A stretch of 32,922 nt of DNA, from positions 1-32,922 of the forward strand of contig JAPJNA010000019.1 of NCBI GenBank assembly GCA_026461395.1, in the 5' to 3' direction. Shown piece by piece: positions 1 through 9,069 of this stretch. A program made the translations under genes and the position numbers. Each line of letters starts with the position of its first letter. The first letter of the stretch is position 1. A model generated the notes under the pieces. That model was given only the letters and a program-made list of their open reading frames with translations, did no database searches and was not told the origin of the DNA. This stretch comes from Chthoniobacterales bacterium. Its GTDB lineage: Bacteria; Verrucomicrobiota; Verrucomicrobiia; Chthoniobacterales; UBA6821.

Positions 1-1
1 C

Positions 2-136
2 CACTATGGCAACCATTCTGGAAACTGGGGGAACGGAAACGCCAACAACTACACCTACGGGAATGCCAGCGGCAACTCGACCACGACCGCACTCTACAAC
101 GCGCACTCCCGCTTCCTCGTTATCCGATACCGGTGA
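2..136 (+). CDS. C-terminal end of an Asn/Gly-rich protein (5' truncated by window)
   Basis: An open frame enters from the left edge and ends at the TGA at 134-136. It encodes 44 residues rich in Gly-Asn pairs (YGN, SGN, NGN, YGNASGN) and ends FLVIRYR. The regular Gly-Asn pattern and the coupling to the next gene suggest real coding rather than noise. The next gene begins with GTG inside the GTGA that also carries this stop. The Asn/Gly-rich tail is of the kind seen in exported or surface proteins, but there is no domain here that I recognise. Function unknown; most of the gene lies outside the window. Confidence 0.5.
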   Translation, partial: HYGNHSGNWGNGNANNYTYGNASGNSTTTALYNAHSRFLVIRYR

Positions 137-663
137 GAAGTTTACTTCTCCTGCTCTGCACAGCGGGATGTGCCGTCGCCGCACCCCTACCCCATGTCTC
201 TCTGTGTGATCAAAGGCATCTGCCGGGCTGGCAGGGTGCTCCCGTCGGCAACGTCCTGCTCGAAGGGAAGAACCTGACCTCTGGAGCCACCGCGCAACAA
301 CCCAAGGGGAGTCCCTCCGGGTGGATCGGATGGGTTGATTGCTCCGAGCCTCGTCATCCGAAAACTCTCCGCATTGTGAAGGGAGTCCCCATCGGCTCTA
401 GTCTGATCCTGAGTAATCCTTCGGGCTTCCTGCTCACGATCACTGCTAAAAAACCGATCATTGAGGCATGGGGATTTGATCCTGACGGCCTGCATGTCGT
501 CCTTAAATCAAGAGCACTCCACGGCCCCGCCATGATAGAGCGCTTCTTAATAAAGGATGGATCCCAAGTCGGTTCCAGTCCCGCCTACGGATCACATCTT
601 CCCACTTGGGCATTGCCTTATTCGGATAAGGTAGATCGTTCCGGCCGCGGGAACAATCGCTAG
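133..663 (+). CDS. Small secreted protein of unknown function
   Basis: A 176-residue protein starting with GTG. The first four bases (GTGA, 133-136) overlap the stop of the preceding frame, which implies translational coupling. The N-terminus is a clear export signal: MRSLLLLLCTAGCAVAAP, with a hydrophobic core and a plausible signal peptidase I site after AVA. The TAGC sequence could also be read as a weak lipobox. The mature part has two Cys residues (SLC near residue 24 and VDC near residue 76) that could form a disulfide, and a Trp/Gly-rich middle (GWIGW). No known domain was recognised. The reverse-strand frame over 187-495 is a shadow. Role unknown; presumably periplasmic. Confidence 0.6.
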   Translation: MRSLLLLLCTAGCAVAAPLPHVSLCDQRHLPGWQGAPVGNVLLEGKNLTSGATAQQPKGSPSGWIGWVDCSEPRHPKTLRIVKGVPIGSSLILSNPSGFLLTITAKKPIIEAWGFDPDGLHVVLKSRALHGPAMIERFLIKDGSQVGSSPAYGSHLPTWALPYSDKVDRSGRGNNR

Positions 664-829
664 AACTTCACCCCTGCGGACCAGAAGATGTTTTTGGAAG
701 TGAGAGCGAACCCCCACGCTTAAAAGAGGCGACGGTAATTTGATGCCAGAGTTACGCGGCCAAGCAACGCTGTAGTGAACTACATTAAGTGCAAGCCAAC
801 GCCACCACTATGGCGCAAAGGACCAAGCC

Positions 830-1459
830 CTATTTCTTGACGGGAGTGCCGAGGGAAGCCAGCCACTCGGTCTTCTGCTCGGGCGTCAGCAGATGCAGCA
901 AACTCCGTGCTGTCGTGCGCTGGATACGGTGCAGATCGATCTCCTTGCGAAGAGCGGATTTCTTGCCGGCTAGAAAGGCCTTCTGAACCTCAGAGGCCTT
1001 GGCGGAGTCAACGGAGAGGATTTCAGCGGCCTTATGGCGCTGATCGGGCGTCAGTTTGAGAAGATTCTGTTCGCTCGGTGAGAGGAGAAACAGTCCACCT
1101 TGAAACTGTCGTTCGATCTCACGGAAGCGGATCCTCTGAGCAGGTGTCAGGATCCTGAGCACACGCTGATTGCAGGAGGCGTGATAGGAGGCGAGTTTCT
1201 TCTCCGCCTTACTGTCGAGAGTGGTATCGAGTAGACCGGCAGATGAGACAACGCCAACCTTGGCCCTGTACTCGGCGCGAATCGCATCGATGCGGACCTT
1301 CTGGATGGGGGTGAGTTTCAGATCATTGCAGACGGCAGGTTGGTTCAGCAGGTCAGGCATGTAGGAAATGCTATCGGACGTCGAGGCGGCGGGGATCGTA
1401 GCTGCCAAAGCGGATGCCAGAGTCAGGGCCAGTAGCGGCAGAAAAAGAAAACGTCTCAT
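830..1459 (-). CDS. Exported LTxxQ-repeat protein (Spy/CpxP-like)
   Basis: A 209-residue protein with a Sec signal peptide (MRRFLFLPLLALTLASALAA). The mature part is helical and charged, with four LTPxQ motifs: LTPIQ, LTPAQ, LTPDQ and LTPEQ. LTxxQ motifs mark the Spy/CpxP family of periplasmic chaperone or stress-sensing proteins, and that family is the basis for the call. Spy and CpxP usually carry two motifs, so four is more repetitive than the classical members. The downstream neighbour in transcription order is the secreted protein region; the gene at 1539-2237 is a paralogue on the same strand with the same plan (similar phrases RIREIERQ/RLRQIERQ and LTP.Q spacing). A 79-base gap separates the two. 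The molecular function in this organism is inferred only. Confidence 0.7.
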   Translation of the reverse strand: MRRFLFLPLLALTLASALAATIPAASTSDSISYMPDLLNQPAVCNDLKLTPIQKVRIDAIRAEYRAKVGVVSSAGLLDTTLDSKAEKKLASYHASCNQRVLRILTPAQRIRFREIERQFQGGLFLLSPSEQNLLKLTPDQRHKAAEILSVDSAKASEVQKAFLAGKKSALRKEIDLHRIQRTTARSLLHLLTPEQKTEWLASLGTPVKK

Positions 1460-1538
1460 GGGATATCTGAAAAGTTGGGGTTGCTAGCTTGGGAACGTGC
1501 AGTAAGGGACATCGTTCCAACGATGCCCCGACTGGTGA

Positions 1539-2237
1539 TTAATACCCCTCGAAGAGGGATTTCGTGTCGGCGTTTGGATCACTAAACTTGGGCAGGCCCA
1601 TCTTCTGACCACTCAGAACAAGCCACTGCTTTTTTTGACTCGCGGTCAGCACAGAAAGCATCTGATTGGAGGTGCCGCTCTGGATCTGGTGGCGCTTGAT
1701 GTCGGCCCAGAACGGGGAAAGCTTTCCAGAGGCCGATTGAGCATTGAGGGCGGTGACCTTTGCCGTCGAAGATTGGGCGATCCCGGCAAGTTGCTGCTGC
1801 TGCTGTGGAGTAAGACCGAGCAACTGCTGCTCGGAAGACGAGGTCAGGAGATTGCCCTTGAGCATTTGGCGCTCGATCTGACGGAGGCGATCCTGTTGCG
1901 AGGAACTGAGGACGGCAAGTGCTCGCTGGTTGAAGTTCTTCCTTAAGGACTTCAGGTCCCAGTTGGCACGGATTCCGGCATCCTCGTCAGCCATGCCGAT
2001 CGCGGCGATTTGCTTCGCACGAGACTTGTACTCGGTCCTGAGGGAGTCAAGCAGGGCGCACTGCAAGGAGGAGAGCTTCAGGTCCTGACGGACAGGATCG
2101 AGTCCCAGCAGTACGGGTACCGAGCCGGGATGATCATCGCCCGTTCCCCCCACCGTTGCTGTGGTAGGAATCTGTGCCGTGGCACACCCCGTAAGAGCTG
2201 CGGCCAGGATAAGTGGAAGGAAGCGTTTGATCATCAT
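1539..2237 (-). CDS. LTxxQ-repeat lipoprotein, paralogue of the neighbouring gene
   Basis: A 232-residue protein whose N-terminus MMIKRFLPLILAAALTGC has a good lipobox (LTGC), so it is probably lipid-anchored, unlike its paralogue at 830-1459. Motifs equivalent to LTxxQ recur: LSSLQ, LSSSQ, LTPQQ and LTASQ, with a Gln-rich stretch after LTPQQ. Order and spacing match the neighbour, which points to a tandem duplication followed by divergence in localisation. The start is one of two adjacent ATGs (2237 or 2234). It lies 40 bases downstream of the transaldolase stop on the same strand and may be read through from it. By family analogy it may sense or buffer misfolded periplasmic protein, but this is inference. 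Confidence 0.68.
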   Translation of the reverse strand: MMIKRFLPLILAAALTGCATAQIPTTATVGGTGDDHPGSVPVLLGLDPVRQDLKLSSLQCALLDSLRTEYKSRAKQIAAIGMADEDAGIRANWDLKSLRKNFNQRALAVLSSSQQDRLRQIERQMLKGNLLTSSSEQQLLGLTPQQQQQLAGIAQSSTAKVTALNAQSASGKLSPFWADIKRHQIQSGTSNQMLSVLTASQKKQWLVLSGQKMGLPKFSDPNADTKSLFEGY

Positions 2238-2277
2238 GGGAAGTGTAGGACTCGAAAAGGTGATATAAACTACGTGA

Positions 2278-3237
2278 TCAGCAAGCCTGGGCGATCATGC
2301 CCTCGAGCTTGACGATGTCGGCACCGAACTTGCGGATGCCCTCAGCCAGCTTATCGGTGGCCATGGCATCTTCGTTCAAGAGCCAACGGAAGCTCTTCTC
2401 ATCGACAGGAATCCGCTCGATCTCCATCTCTTTGGCAGCCTCGGGGCTCAGGACGCGGGGCATCGGCTCCGTGGACTGCTCCAGCTTCTCGAGAATGTCG
2501 GGGCTGATGGTGAGGAGATCGCAGCCTGCAAGCGCAACGATTTCGCCAGTGTTGCGGAAGCTGGCACCCATGACCTGGGTCTCATAGCCGAACTTCTTGA
2601 AGTAGTTGTAGATCTTGTGCACCGACTGGACACCAGGGTCCTCCATGCCAACATATTCCTTGCCGGTGGTCGCCTTGTAGTAGTCGTAGATACGACCGAC
2701 AAAGGGAGAGATAAGGCGCGCCTTGGCCTCGGCGCAGGCGACGGCTTGAGGCATCGAGAACATGAGGGTCAGGTTGCAATTGATGCCTTCCTTCTGGAGG
2801 ATTTCGGCGGCACGGATGCCCTCCCATGAGGAGGCGATCTTGATCAGGACACGCTCGCGCTCGATGCCAACGCTCTTGTAGAGGCCGATCAGATAGCGTG
2901 CCTTCTCGAGGGTGGCCTCGGTGTCAAAAGAGAGGCGGGCATCCACTTCGGTGCTGACGCGACCAGGGACAATCTTGAGAATCTCACAGCCGAACAGGAT
3001 AAGCGTGTCGTCGATAATTTTCTTCCAGAGGGCAGAACCGGAGAGGCTGGATCCCTTGTTGTCGGTGATCGCCTTGTCCAGAAGCGTGCGATACTCAGGC
3101 TGGAGAACAGCCTTGAGGATGAGCGAGGGGTTCGTCGTGGCATCCTGGGGCTGGAACTGCTTGATCTCGGCGAAATTGCCCGTGTCGGCGACAACAGTGG
3201 TGAATTGCTTGAGGGCTTCGAGTTGATTCATGCTCAT
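2278..3237 (-). CDS. tal: Transaldolase (TalB type)
   Basis: A cytosolic enzyme of the non-oxidative pentose phosphate pathway. It moves a dihydroxyacetone unit from sedoheptulose 7-phosphate to glyceraldehyde 3-phosphate. The chosen start gives 319 residues, close to the roughly 317 of E. coli TalB; an open frame extends further upstream to 3333 but that extension does not resemble the family. The N-terminus matches TalB closely (FTTVVADTG, then [13 protein letters not shown]). The Schiff-base Lys lies in [11 protein letters not shown] (about residue 133), with Glu in STEVDAR (about 97) and Asp in ADTG (about 18). An alternative ATG at 3231 is nearly as good, and neither has a strong ribosome binding site. 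It lies downstream of pyrG on the same strand with a gap of about 135 bases. Confidence 0.93.
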   Translation of the reverse strand: MSMNQLEALKQFTTVVADTGNFAEIKQFQPQDATTNPSLILKAVLQPEYRTLLDKAITDNKGSSLSGSALWKKIIDDTLILFGCEILKIVPGRVSTEVDARLSFDTEATLEKARYLIGLYKSVGIERERVLIKIASSWEGIRAAEILQKEGINCNLTLMFSMPQAVACAEAKARLISPFVGRIYDYYKATTGKEYVGMEDPGVQSVHKIYNYFKKFGYETQVMGASFRNTGEIVALAGCDLLTISPDILEKLEQSTEPMPRVLSPEAAKEMEIERIPVDEKSFRWLLNEDAMATDKLAEGIRKFGADIVKLEGMIAQAC

Positions 3238-3372
3238 ATCCGACAAGTGATGAGCTTTATCATCACGAAAAGCAATTCCTGAATTGTGAGAAGAATTCAC
3301 TTGGTATCCCTTGGCGTCGCAAATGCCGACCACCCGATCCGGGAAAAAATTCTCACCCTCTCGATCAGCGGG

Positions 3373-4965
3373 TCAGCCGATCGAGGCGCGGATAAACTCG
3401 TCGAAGAGCGGATGAGGGGCCTCAGGCTTGCTCAGGAACTCGGGGTGGAACTGTACGGCGATGAACCAAGGGTGGTCGGGATACTCGATGATCTCGACAA
3501 GTGAACCGTCCGGAGAGGTGCCGGAAATGACCAAACCCTTCTGCTCCATGCGCTCACGGTAGGCGTTGTTGAACTCGTAGCGGTGACGGTGACGCTCGGT
3601 GATCTCAGACTGCCCGTAAATCTTGTGAGCGAGCGAATCGGACTTCAGCAAGGCGGGCCAGGAACCGAGGCGCATCGATCCACCCTTGCCGGTCACTTCC
3701 TTCTGGTCGTCAAGCAGCGCAATGACGGGATGCGGGGTCGCCGGTTCAAACTCCGTACTATTTGCCCCATCCAATCCGCAGACATTTCTGGCAAATTCGA
3801 TCGTCGCGATCTGCATGCCGAGGCAGATGCCGAGGAAAGGAATCTTGTTCTCCCTGGCATACCGGGCGGCGGCGATCTTCCCCTCGGTCCCACGGTCGCC
3901 GAAGCCACCGGGAACAAGGATACCAGAGACACCGCTCAGGAAAATTTCAGCTCCTTCGGCCTCGATCTGCTCGGCATCCACGATCTCCAAGTCGACGCCG
4001 CAGTTGTTGGCGCCTCCCGCATGGCAGAGCGACTCGTAGATACTCTTGTAGGCATCCTGCAACTCCACGTACTTGCCGACCACGGCGATCTTGACCCGTT
4101 GTGACGGATTCACGATCGAATGGACGACCATCTTCCAGCGCTCCATGTCGGCCGGTCGCGTATCCAGATGGAGAAGCTGGCAGACCTTCTCATCCAGACC
4201 CTCCGTCTGCAGCATCAGCGGAAATTCGTAAATAGAGTTCTCAACATCCCTTGCCTCGATCACCGAGCTGATAGGAACGTTGCAATAGAGGGAGAGCTTT
4301 TCGCGGACATCCGCTTCCAGCGGCTTCTCGGTACGGCAGATCAGCACCTCGGGCTGAAGCCCGATCTCGCGCAGCTTGGCGACGCTCTGCTGGGTCGGCT
4401 TGGTCTTCAGCTCACCGGCGGCCTTGATGTAAGGAACGAGGGTCACATGAAGCAGGATCGCATTCTCATGACCTACCTGCAGGATAAACTGACGGATCGC
4501 CTCGAGGAAGGGAAGTCCCTCGATGTCACCGGTGGTGCCTCCTATTTCCGTGATGAGGATGTCGGCTTTGCCGGTCTGCTCGAAGCTGCGAATACGGCTT
4601 TTGATCTCATCGGTGATATGGGGAATTACCTGGACCGTCTTGCCGAGATAGTCGCCGCGGCGTTCCTTCGCGAGGACCGTCTCGTAGACTTGGCCGCTGG
4701 TGAGGTTGTTATCACGGGTAAGCTCGCATTTCGTGAAGCGCTCGTAGTGCCCGAGATCGAGATCCGTTTCAGCTCCGTCGGCAAGGACATAGACCTCGCC
4801 ATGCTGAAGGGGATTCATCGTGCCCGGGTCGACATTAAGGTAGGGATCGAGCTTCTGAAGCGTCACTCGCAGCCCGCGATGCTCCAGCAGAGTACCCAGG
4901 GAAGCGGCCGCGAGGCCCTTTCCGAGAGAACTGACCACACCACCTGTGACGAAAATATACTTCAT
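3373..4965 (-). CDS. pyrG: CTP synthase (glutamine-hydrolysing)
   Basis: Makes CTP from UTP, ATP and glutamine, the last step of pyrimidine nucleotide synthesis. The start at 4965 gives 530 residues beginning [17 protein letters not shown], the conserved CTPS N-terminus and P-loop; a longer frame to 5025 adds an unrelated leader. The synthetase domain carries [34 protein letters not shown] and [10 protein letters not shown]. The class I glutamine amidotransferase domain follows, with PGGFGDRG, the catalytic Cys in LGICLGMQ (about residue 381) and the His-Glu pair in FHPEF near the C-terminus. All catalytic elements look intact and the length is typical. Overlapping long frames on the + strand (for example 4120-5256) are shadows. 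Confidence 0.97.
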   Translation of the reverse strand: MKYIFVTGGVVSSLGKGLAAASLGTLLEHRGLRVTLQKLDPYLNVDPGTMNPLQHGEVYVLADGAETDLDLGHYERFTKCELTRDNNLTSGQVYETVLAKERRGDYLGKTVQVIPHITDEIKSRIRSFEQTGKADILITEIGGTTGDIEGLPFLEAIRQFILQVGHENAILLHVTLVPYIKAAGELKTKPTQQSVAKLREIGLQPEVLICRTEKPLEADVREKLSLYCNVPISSVIEARDVENSIYEFPLMLQTEGLDEKVCQLLHLDTRPADMERWKMVVHSIVNPSQRVKIAVVGKYVELQDAYKSIYESLCHAGGANNCGVDLEIVDAEQIEAEGAEIFLSGVSGILVPGGFGDRGTEGKIAAARYARENKIPFLGICLGMQIATIEFARNVCGLDGANSTEFEPATPHPVIALLDDQKEVTGKGGSMRLGSWPALLKSDSLAHKIYGQSEITERHRHRYEFNNAYRERMEQKGLVISGTSPDGSLVEIIEYPDHPWFIAVQFHPEFLSKPEAPHPLFDEFIRASIG

Positions 4966-5062
4966 GGAATAGGGATCATAGGGAGGCCTGTCGGAAAATC
5001 CAGCTCGGCCATCGGCACGGCGCAAAATTTCCCGTCGAGTCCCACTCGGAGAGATCGTTCAC

Positions 5063-5626
5063 CTAGAAAGTCAAACCGAGTACCCTTGCGAAAACTTCCT
5101 TCCGCCGTCCATGTTCCTCATCGCTCAGGACAGAGACCATGGTTCCGAAATCCTGCTCCGGAAGCACCACCCAGGAGCTGCAGCCTCCGAATTCCTTGCT
5201 CAAAGGAAGCGTCGTGGCAGGTTCCAGTCTGTAGACACGCACAAAGGCCACATTGATGCCGTTCCCTCCCAGGGATCCTGAACCCGTATCGTAGACAAAA
5301 CGCTCCTCAATCACCGAGGCATCGAGCACGTGAAGCTCGCTCAGGCGATGAGCGGTCTCCTTGTCGGCAATGCGACCACTCCACTCGAGATGAGCTGCAT
5401 AACTCACAGTCAGCTGATCGGGTGCCTGTTCGGGAAGGGCGACATCAGCTTTGCGGATTTTCTCCACCTGGCCATGGAACCACGTAGGAAAGAGATAAAA
5501 ATCATCGTGATCGAATCCGAATCCACCCTTCCCCTCGGCGATCCCTCCCTTGCGCAGTAGGACACTCTGTTCACCGCTCCCGAGAGCCTCGCAGACAAGG
5601 GCCCATTCTTTGAACGCAATCGCCAT
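5063..5626 (-). CDS. DUF1802 family protein
   Basis: A 187-residue soluble protein with the start of the DUF1802 family: AFKEWALVCEALGSGEQ, LLRKGGI and a region rich in aromatic residues (DDFYLFPTWFHGQ). The family is widespread in cyanobacteria and PVC bacteria and has no established function. The start at 5626 (MAIAFKEW) was chosen because upstream codons to 5749 do not look like the family. An AGGAG lies about 12 bases upstream, a longer spacing than usual. It lies upstream of pyrG on the same strand with roughly 100 bases between them. No signal peptide or membrane segment is visible. Confidence 0.8.
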   Translation of the reverse strand: MAIAFKEWALVCEALGSGEQSVLLRKGGIAEGKGGFGFDHDDFYLFPTWFHGQVEKIRKADVALPEQAPDQLTVSYAAHLEWSGRIADKETAHRLSELHVLDASVIEERFVYDTGSGSLGGNGINVAFVRVYRLEPATTLPLSKEFGGCSSWVVLPEQDFGTMVSVLSDEEHGRRKEVFARVLGLTF

Positions 5627-5910
5627 GCTTCTGGAATACTCCTGCAAGCGACGCTTCAAAAGCAAATTTGATATTCCCGCAGGGGCGTTCAAGTAGAGAG
5701 GTTTAAAAGGAGTAATCGCCACACATTGCACAAGACGCGCACAGGGCAAAAGTTACCCGTATGCAATTCCCCCTTTTGTGTTTTTTTTTCCTTCTGTGGC
5801 TACAAATTTTCTGAGTTCCTTAGAGAGGATCCGTAAGGGAAAATAGAAAAGTTACCCAAACTTGCGTTGGATGCTTGGCATTGGATACGAAGAGTCGCCA
5901 AAATACCCCG

Positions 5911-6606
5911 ATGCGCCACGCTTTCGACCTGCATCTCCATACCCACTACTCGGCGGATGCGTGTGGTTCGCCCGAGGCCATGATCGCTGCAGCGAAACAA
6001 CGAGGCCTGAGCGGCATCGCCGTCACGGATCACAATACCTGCGAAGCCGTCGCTTATCTCACCAAGGCAGGACTGATGCGTGAGGATGGACTTCCGGTCG
6101 ACGGATTTCTCATTATTCCCGGCGTTGAGGTCTCCACAGCCGATGGTCATCTCCTCTGTCTCGGCATCACACTCCCTAACATGAAGGGAGCCCCGGCCCT
6201 TGAGGTAGCAGCGGCCGTCAAACAGCGTGGTGGCATCTGCATTGCCCCTCATGCTTACGACTCGTTCCGCGCCGGTATCCGCGAAGAGATTCTCGATCAG
6301 CTCGACCTTGCGGCTCTCGAGACCTTCAATGCCGCCGTCACCTTTCGTGGCTTCAATGCCAAGGCCGCCGCCTACGCGGCCCGTCGCGGTCTTGCTGGCA
6401 CATCTGCCAGCGATGCGCACCACTCCTCGGCGGCTGGCATCTGCTCTACAGCCTATGAGCTTTCCGAACTCTCAGTCTCGGCCGTGCTCGACGCCATCCC
6501 TCAAGGCGGTGAGCGGACCGAAAACTACCTCTCCTTCTCGGAGGGCATGAAGAAAAACTTCGGAAACTGGTTCCGCATTTTTAACTCATCACCAAAGCAG
6601 ACCTAG
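5911..6606 (+). CDS. PHP-domain metal-dependent phosphoesterase
   Basis: A 231-residue protein with a complete PHP fold signature. It has an HxH metal motif in DLHLHTHYSADA (His 8 and His 10), ITDHN-like VTDHNT, a Glu in PGVEVS, APHAYD, and SDAHH near the C-terminus. These residues build the trinuclear metal site of PHP enzymes such as RNase AM/YciV and histidinol phosphatases, so hydrolysis of a phosphoester (nucleotide or RNA end) is likely, but the substrate cannot be told from sequence. The ATG at 5911 was chosen because the protein then starts just before the HxH strand; a TTG at 5875 would add 12 residues. No clear ribosome binding site. It precedes tex on the same strand by about 90 bases. 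Confidence 0.85.
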   Translation: MRHAFDLHLHTHYSADACGSPEAMIAAAKQRGLSGIAVTDHNTCEAVAYLTKAGLMREDGLPVDGFLIIPGVEVSTADGHLLCLGITLPNMKGAPALEVAAAVKQRGGICIAPHAYDSFRAGIREEILDQLDLAALETFNAAVTFRGFNAKAAAYAARRGLAGTSASDAHHSSAAGICSTAYELSELSVSAVLDAIPQGGERTENYLSFSEGMKKNFGNWFRIFNSSPKQT

Positions 6607-6694
6607 TTTCAGGCTTTTCAGGCTTTATTCGGATTCCCCATCCTTTTCATCCCCTTCATCCCTGTGAGCGTTTAGACTCCACACCTTTTTCCCT

Positions 6695-9013
6695 GTGATC
6701 GAAAAACATCTCGTCCAAATAACAACCGAACTCGGCCTCCAGCCCCGTCAGGTCGCCGCTACTGCCGTCCTACTCGAGGAGGGAGCCACCGTTCCCTTCA
6801 TCGCCCGCTACCGCAAGGAACGCACCGGGGAACTCGACGAGGTGAAGATCACAGCGATCCGCGATCGCCTGGAGCAACTGGAGGTGCTCGATAAGCGGCG
6901 CGAATCGATCATTGCCTCTCTCGAGGAACGCAAACTCCTCACCGAGGAACTCCGCTTCAAGGTGGAGACTGCCTCCAGCCTGAACTCACTCGAAGACATC
7001 TACCTTCCCTTCAAGCCGCGCAAGCGCACCCGTGCGACCATCGCAAAGGAACTCGGTCTGGAACCTCTTTCCGAGATCCTCTGGGCTCAGGATCCCGCGA
7101 CCGATCCGGAGACACTCGCCGCGCCCTATGTCGGCAACTCAGTCACCGTGGATGCCAAGACCTCGACTCTCGATACCGTGGCCGCCGTCCTGGCAGGCGC
7201 CCGAGACATCCTAGCCGAGCGGATCAATGACGACGCCGCGTTGCGCGCCCAACTCCGTAGCCTCTACCTGAACAAGGGAGTCATCAAATCGACCCTCATT
7301 TCCGGTAAAGAAGAGGAGGGAGCCAAGTTCAAAGACTACTTTGACTGGAGCGAACCGGCCGCCACCGCGCCTTCTCACCGCATCCTTGCTATGCGCCGTG
7401 GCGAGACCGAAGGATTCCTCTACTTCCGACTCACACCGCCCGAGAGCGAGGCGCTGGGTATTCTCTTCATGCTCTTTGTGAAAGGGAATTCAAAGGCCTC
7501 CGAACAGGTGAAGCTAGCCTGCGAGGATTGTCTGAAACGACTGGTGGGCTTCGCCATGGAGGTGGAGGCCCGCGGTTTTTACAAAAAGAAGGCCGACGAG
7601 GAGTCGATCCGCGTCTTTGCCGACAATCTCCGCGAGCTCCTGCTAGCCTCCCCGCTCGGGCAGAAGATCACTCTCGGCATCGACCCCGGATTCCGCACGG
7701 GCTGCAAGATTGTCCTGCTCGATCGTCAGGGAAAGCTTCTGGCCAATGAGGTCATCTATCCGGGCCGAAGCCGGGGAGAGGAACTCGAAGCCGCTGAGGC
7801 CATCCTGAATATCGTCCGCCTTCACAAAGTGGAGGCCATCGCCATCGGTAACGGCACCGCCTCGCGCGAGACAGAAACCTTCGTGAAGAAACTCAAACTT
7901 CCCTCATCCATCCAGATTGTCGTGGTCAGCGAGAGCGGGGCATCCATCTACTCGGCAAGCGAGATCGCCCGTGAGGAATTCCCCGACTTGGATCTGACCG
8001 TCCGGGGGGCAGTCTCCATCGGGCGCCGCCTCATGGATCCTCTGGCTGAGCTCGTGAAGCTCGATCCAAAATCGATCGGTGTCGGCCAGTACCAGCACGA
8101 TGTCGATCAAGCCGCACTCAAGCGCTCCCTCGACGATGTCGTCATCTCCTGCGTGAACAAGGTGGGCGTCGAGCTCAACACAGCCTCCCGTCATCTCCTG
8201 GCCTATGTCTCGGGCCTGAACTCCCGCACGGCGGCGAGTCTTGTTAGCCACCGCGATACCAATGGCCCTTTCAAGTCCCGCGCCGAGCTCCTCAAGATCA
8301 GCGGACTGGGGCCGAAGGCCTTCGAACAGGCGGCTGGATTCCTGCGTATCCGCGATGGCGCCCATCCCCTGGATGCCAGCTCCGTCCATCCCGAACGGTA
8401 CGAACTCGTGGATCGCATGGCGGCGGATCTCGGCTGTACAGTGGCCGATCTCCTGCGCGATCCCGCCAAGCGATCAGCAATCAAGCTCGAGAGCTATGCC
8501 ACCCCCGAGGTGGGGCTTCCGACACTCAAGGACATCGTCGCCGAGCTGGCGAAGCCGGGCCGCGATCCCCGCGAGCAATTCGAGGCCTTCAGCTTCGCAG
8601 ATGGTGTCGAGAAAATGGAGGATCTCCAACCGGGCATGAAACTCCCCGGCATCGTGACGAATGTCACCGCCTTCGGGGCCTTTGTTGACATCGGGGTCCA
8701 TCAGGACGGCCTCGTTCATATTAGCCAGATCAGCGACGACTTCGTTCAGAACCCCTCTGAGTTCCTGAAGGTCGGCCAGAAAGTCCAGACGACTGTTATG
8801 GAGGTAGACCTGCCCCGCAAACGCATCGCCCTCTCGCTGAAGACCAAGGTCGACCTCACGCCTCGTGATCCTAAGGGCGGGGGAGCTCCGGGCGGTGATC
8901 GCCGCGGTCAGGGAGGCCGAGGAGAGGACCTCAGCCGTTTTATGCGCAACGATTCAGGAAAACCCGGAACCGGTGGAGACTGGTTTTCCCAGGCTCAGCA
9001 GAAGAAATTCTGA
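6695..9013 (+). CDS. tex: Tex, S1 RNA-binding transcription accessory protein
   Basis: A 772-residue homologue of Tex, a cytosolic nucleic-acid-binding protein linked to transcription and stress tolerance in several bacteria. Domains are in the standard order. An N-terminal helical Tex region comes first (LGLQPRQVAATAVLLEEG, then TVPFIARYRKERTGELDE). A YqgF/RNase H-like domain starts near residue 326 (LGIDPGFRTGCK). Helix-hairpin-helix segments lie near 500-560 (SGLNSRTAASLV, KISGLGPKAFEQAAGFLRI). An S1 domain lies near 647-720 (GIVTNVTAFGAFVDIGVHQDGL). A basic Gly-rich tail follows. Translation starts with GTG at 6695. Length is typical, with no sign of damage. The other-frame ORFs inside it are shadows. 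Confidence 0.96.
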   Translation: MIEKHLVQITTELGLQPRQVAATAVLLEEGATVPFIARYRKERTGELDEVKITAIRDRLEQLEVLDKRRESIIASLEERKLLTEELRFKVETASSLNSLEDIYLPFKPRKRTRATIAKELGLEPLSEILWAQDPATDPETLAAPYVGNSVTVDAKTSTLDTVAAVLAGARDILAERINDDAALRAQLRSLYLNKGVIKSTLISGKEEEGAKFKDYFDWSEPAATAPSHRILAMRRGETEGFLYFRLTPPESEALGILFMLFVKGNSKASEQVKLACEDCLKRLVGFAMEVEARGFYKKKADEESIRVFADNLRELLLASPLGQKITLGIDPGFRTGCKIVLLDRQGKLLANEVIYPGRSRGEELEAAEAILNIVRLHKVEAIAIGNGTASRETETFVKKLKLPSSIQIVVVSESGASIYSASEIAREEFPDLDLTVRGAVSIGRRLMDPLAELVKLDPKSIGVGQYQHDVDQAALKRSLDDVVISCVNKVGVELNTASRHLLAYVSGLNSRTAASLVSHRDTNGPFKSRAELLKISGLGPKAFEQAAGFLRIRDGAHPLDASSVHPERYELVDRMAADLGCTVADLLRDPAKRSAIKLESYATPEVGLPTLKDIVAELAKPGRDPREQFEAFSFADGVEKMEDLQPGMKLPGIVTNVTAFGAFVDIGVHQDGLVHISQISDDFVQNPSEFLKVGQKVQTTVMEVDLPRKRIALSLKTKVDLTPRDPKGGGAPGGDRRGQGGRGEDLSRFMRNDSGKPGTGGDWFSQAQQKKF

Positions 9014-9069
9014 CGTGGTTCTGGGATTCCGTAGTTCCGTTTTTTTTAAAGGCTTAAAAACTCTTAGAC

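Noticed and set aside
4120-5256. A 378-codon + strand frame over pyrG and its upstream region
   Set aside because: It lies antisense to a well-conserved pyrG, has no recognisable domain and reads as a codon-bias shadow.
6606-6694. TTTCAGGC and CATCC(C)TT repeats before tex as a regulatory element
   Set aside because: Short degenerate repeats without dyad symmetry; nothing links them to control.
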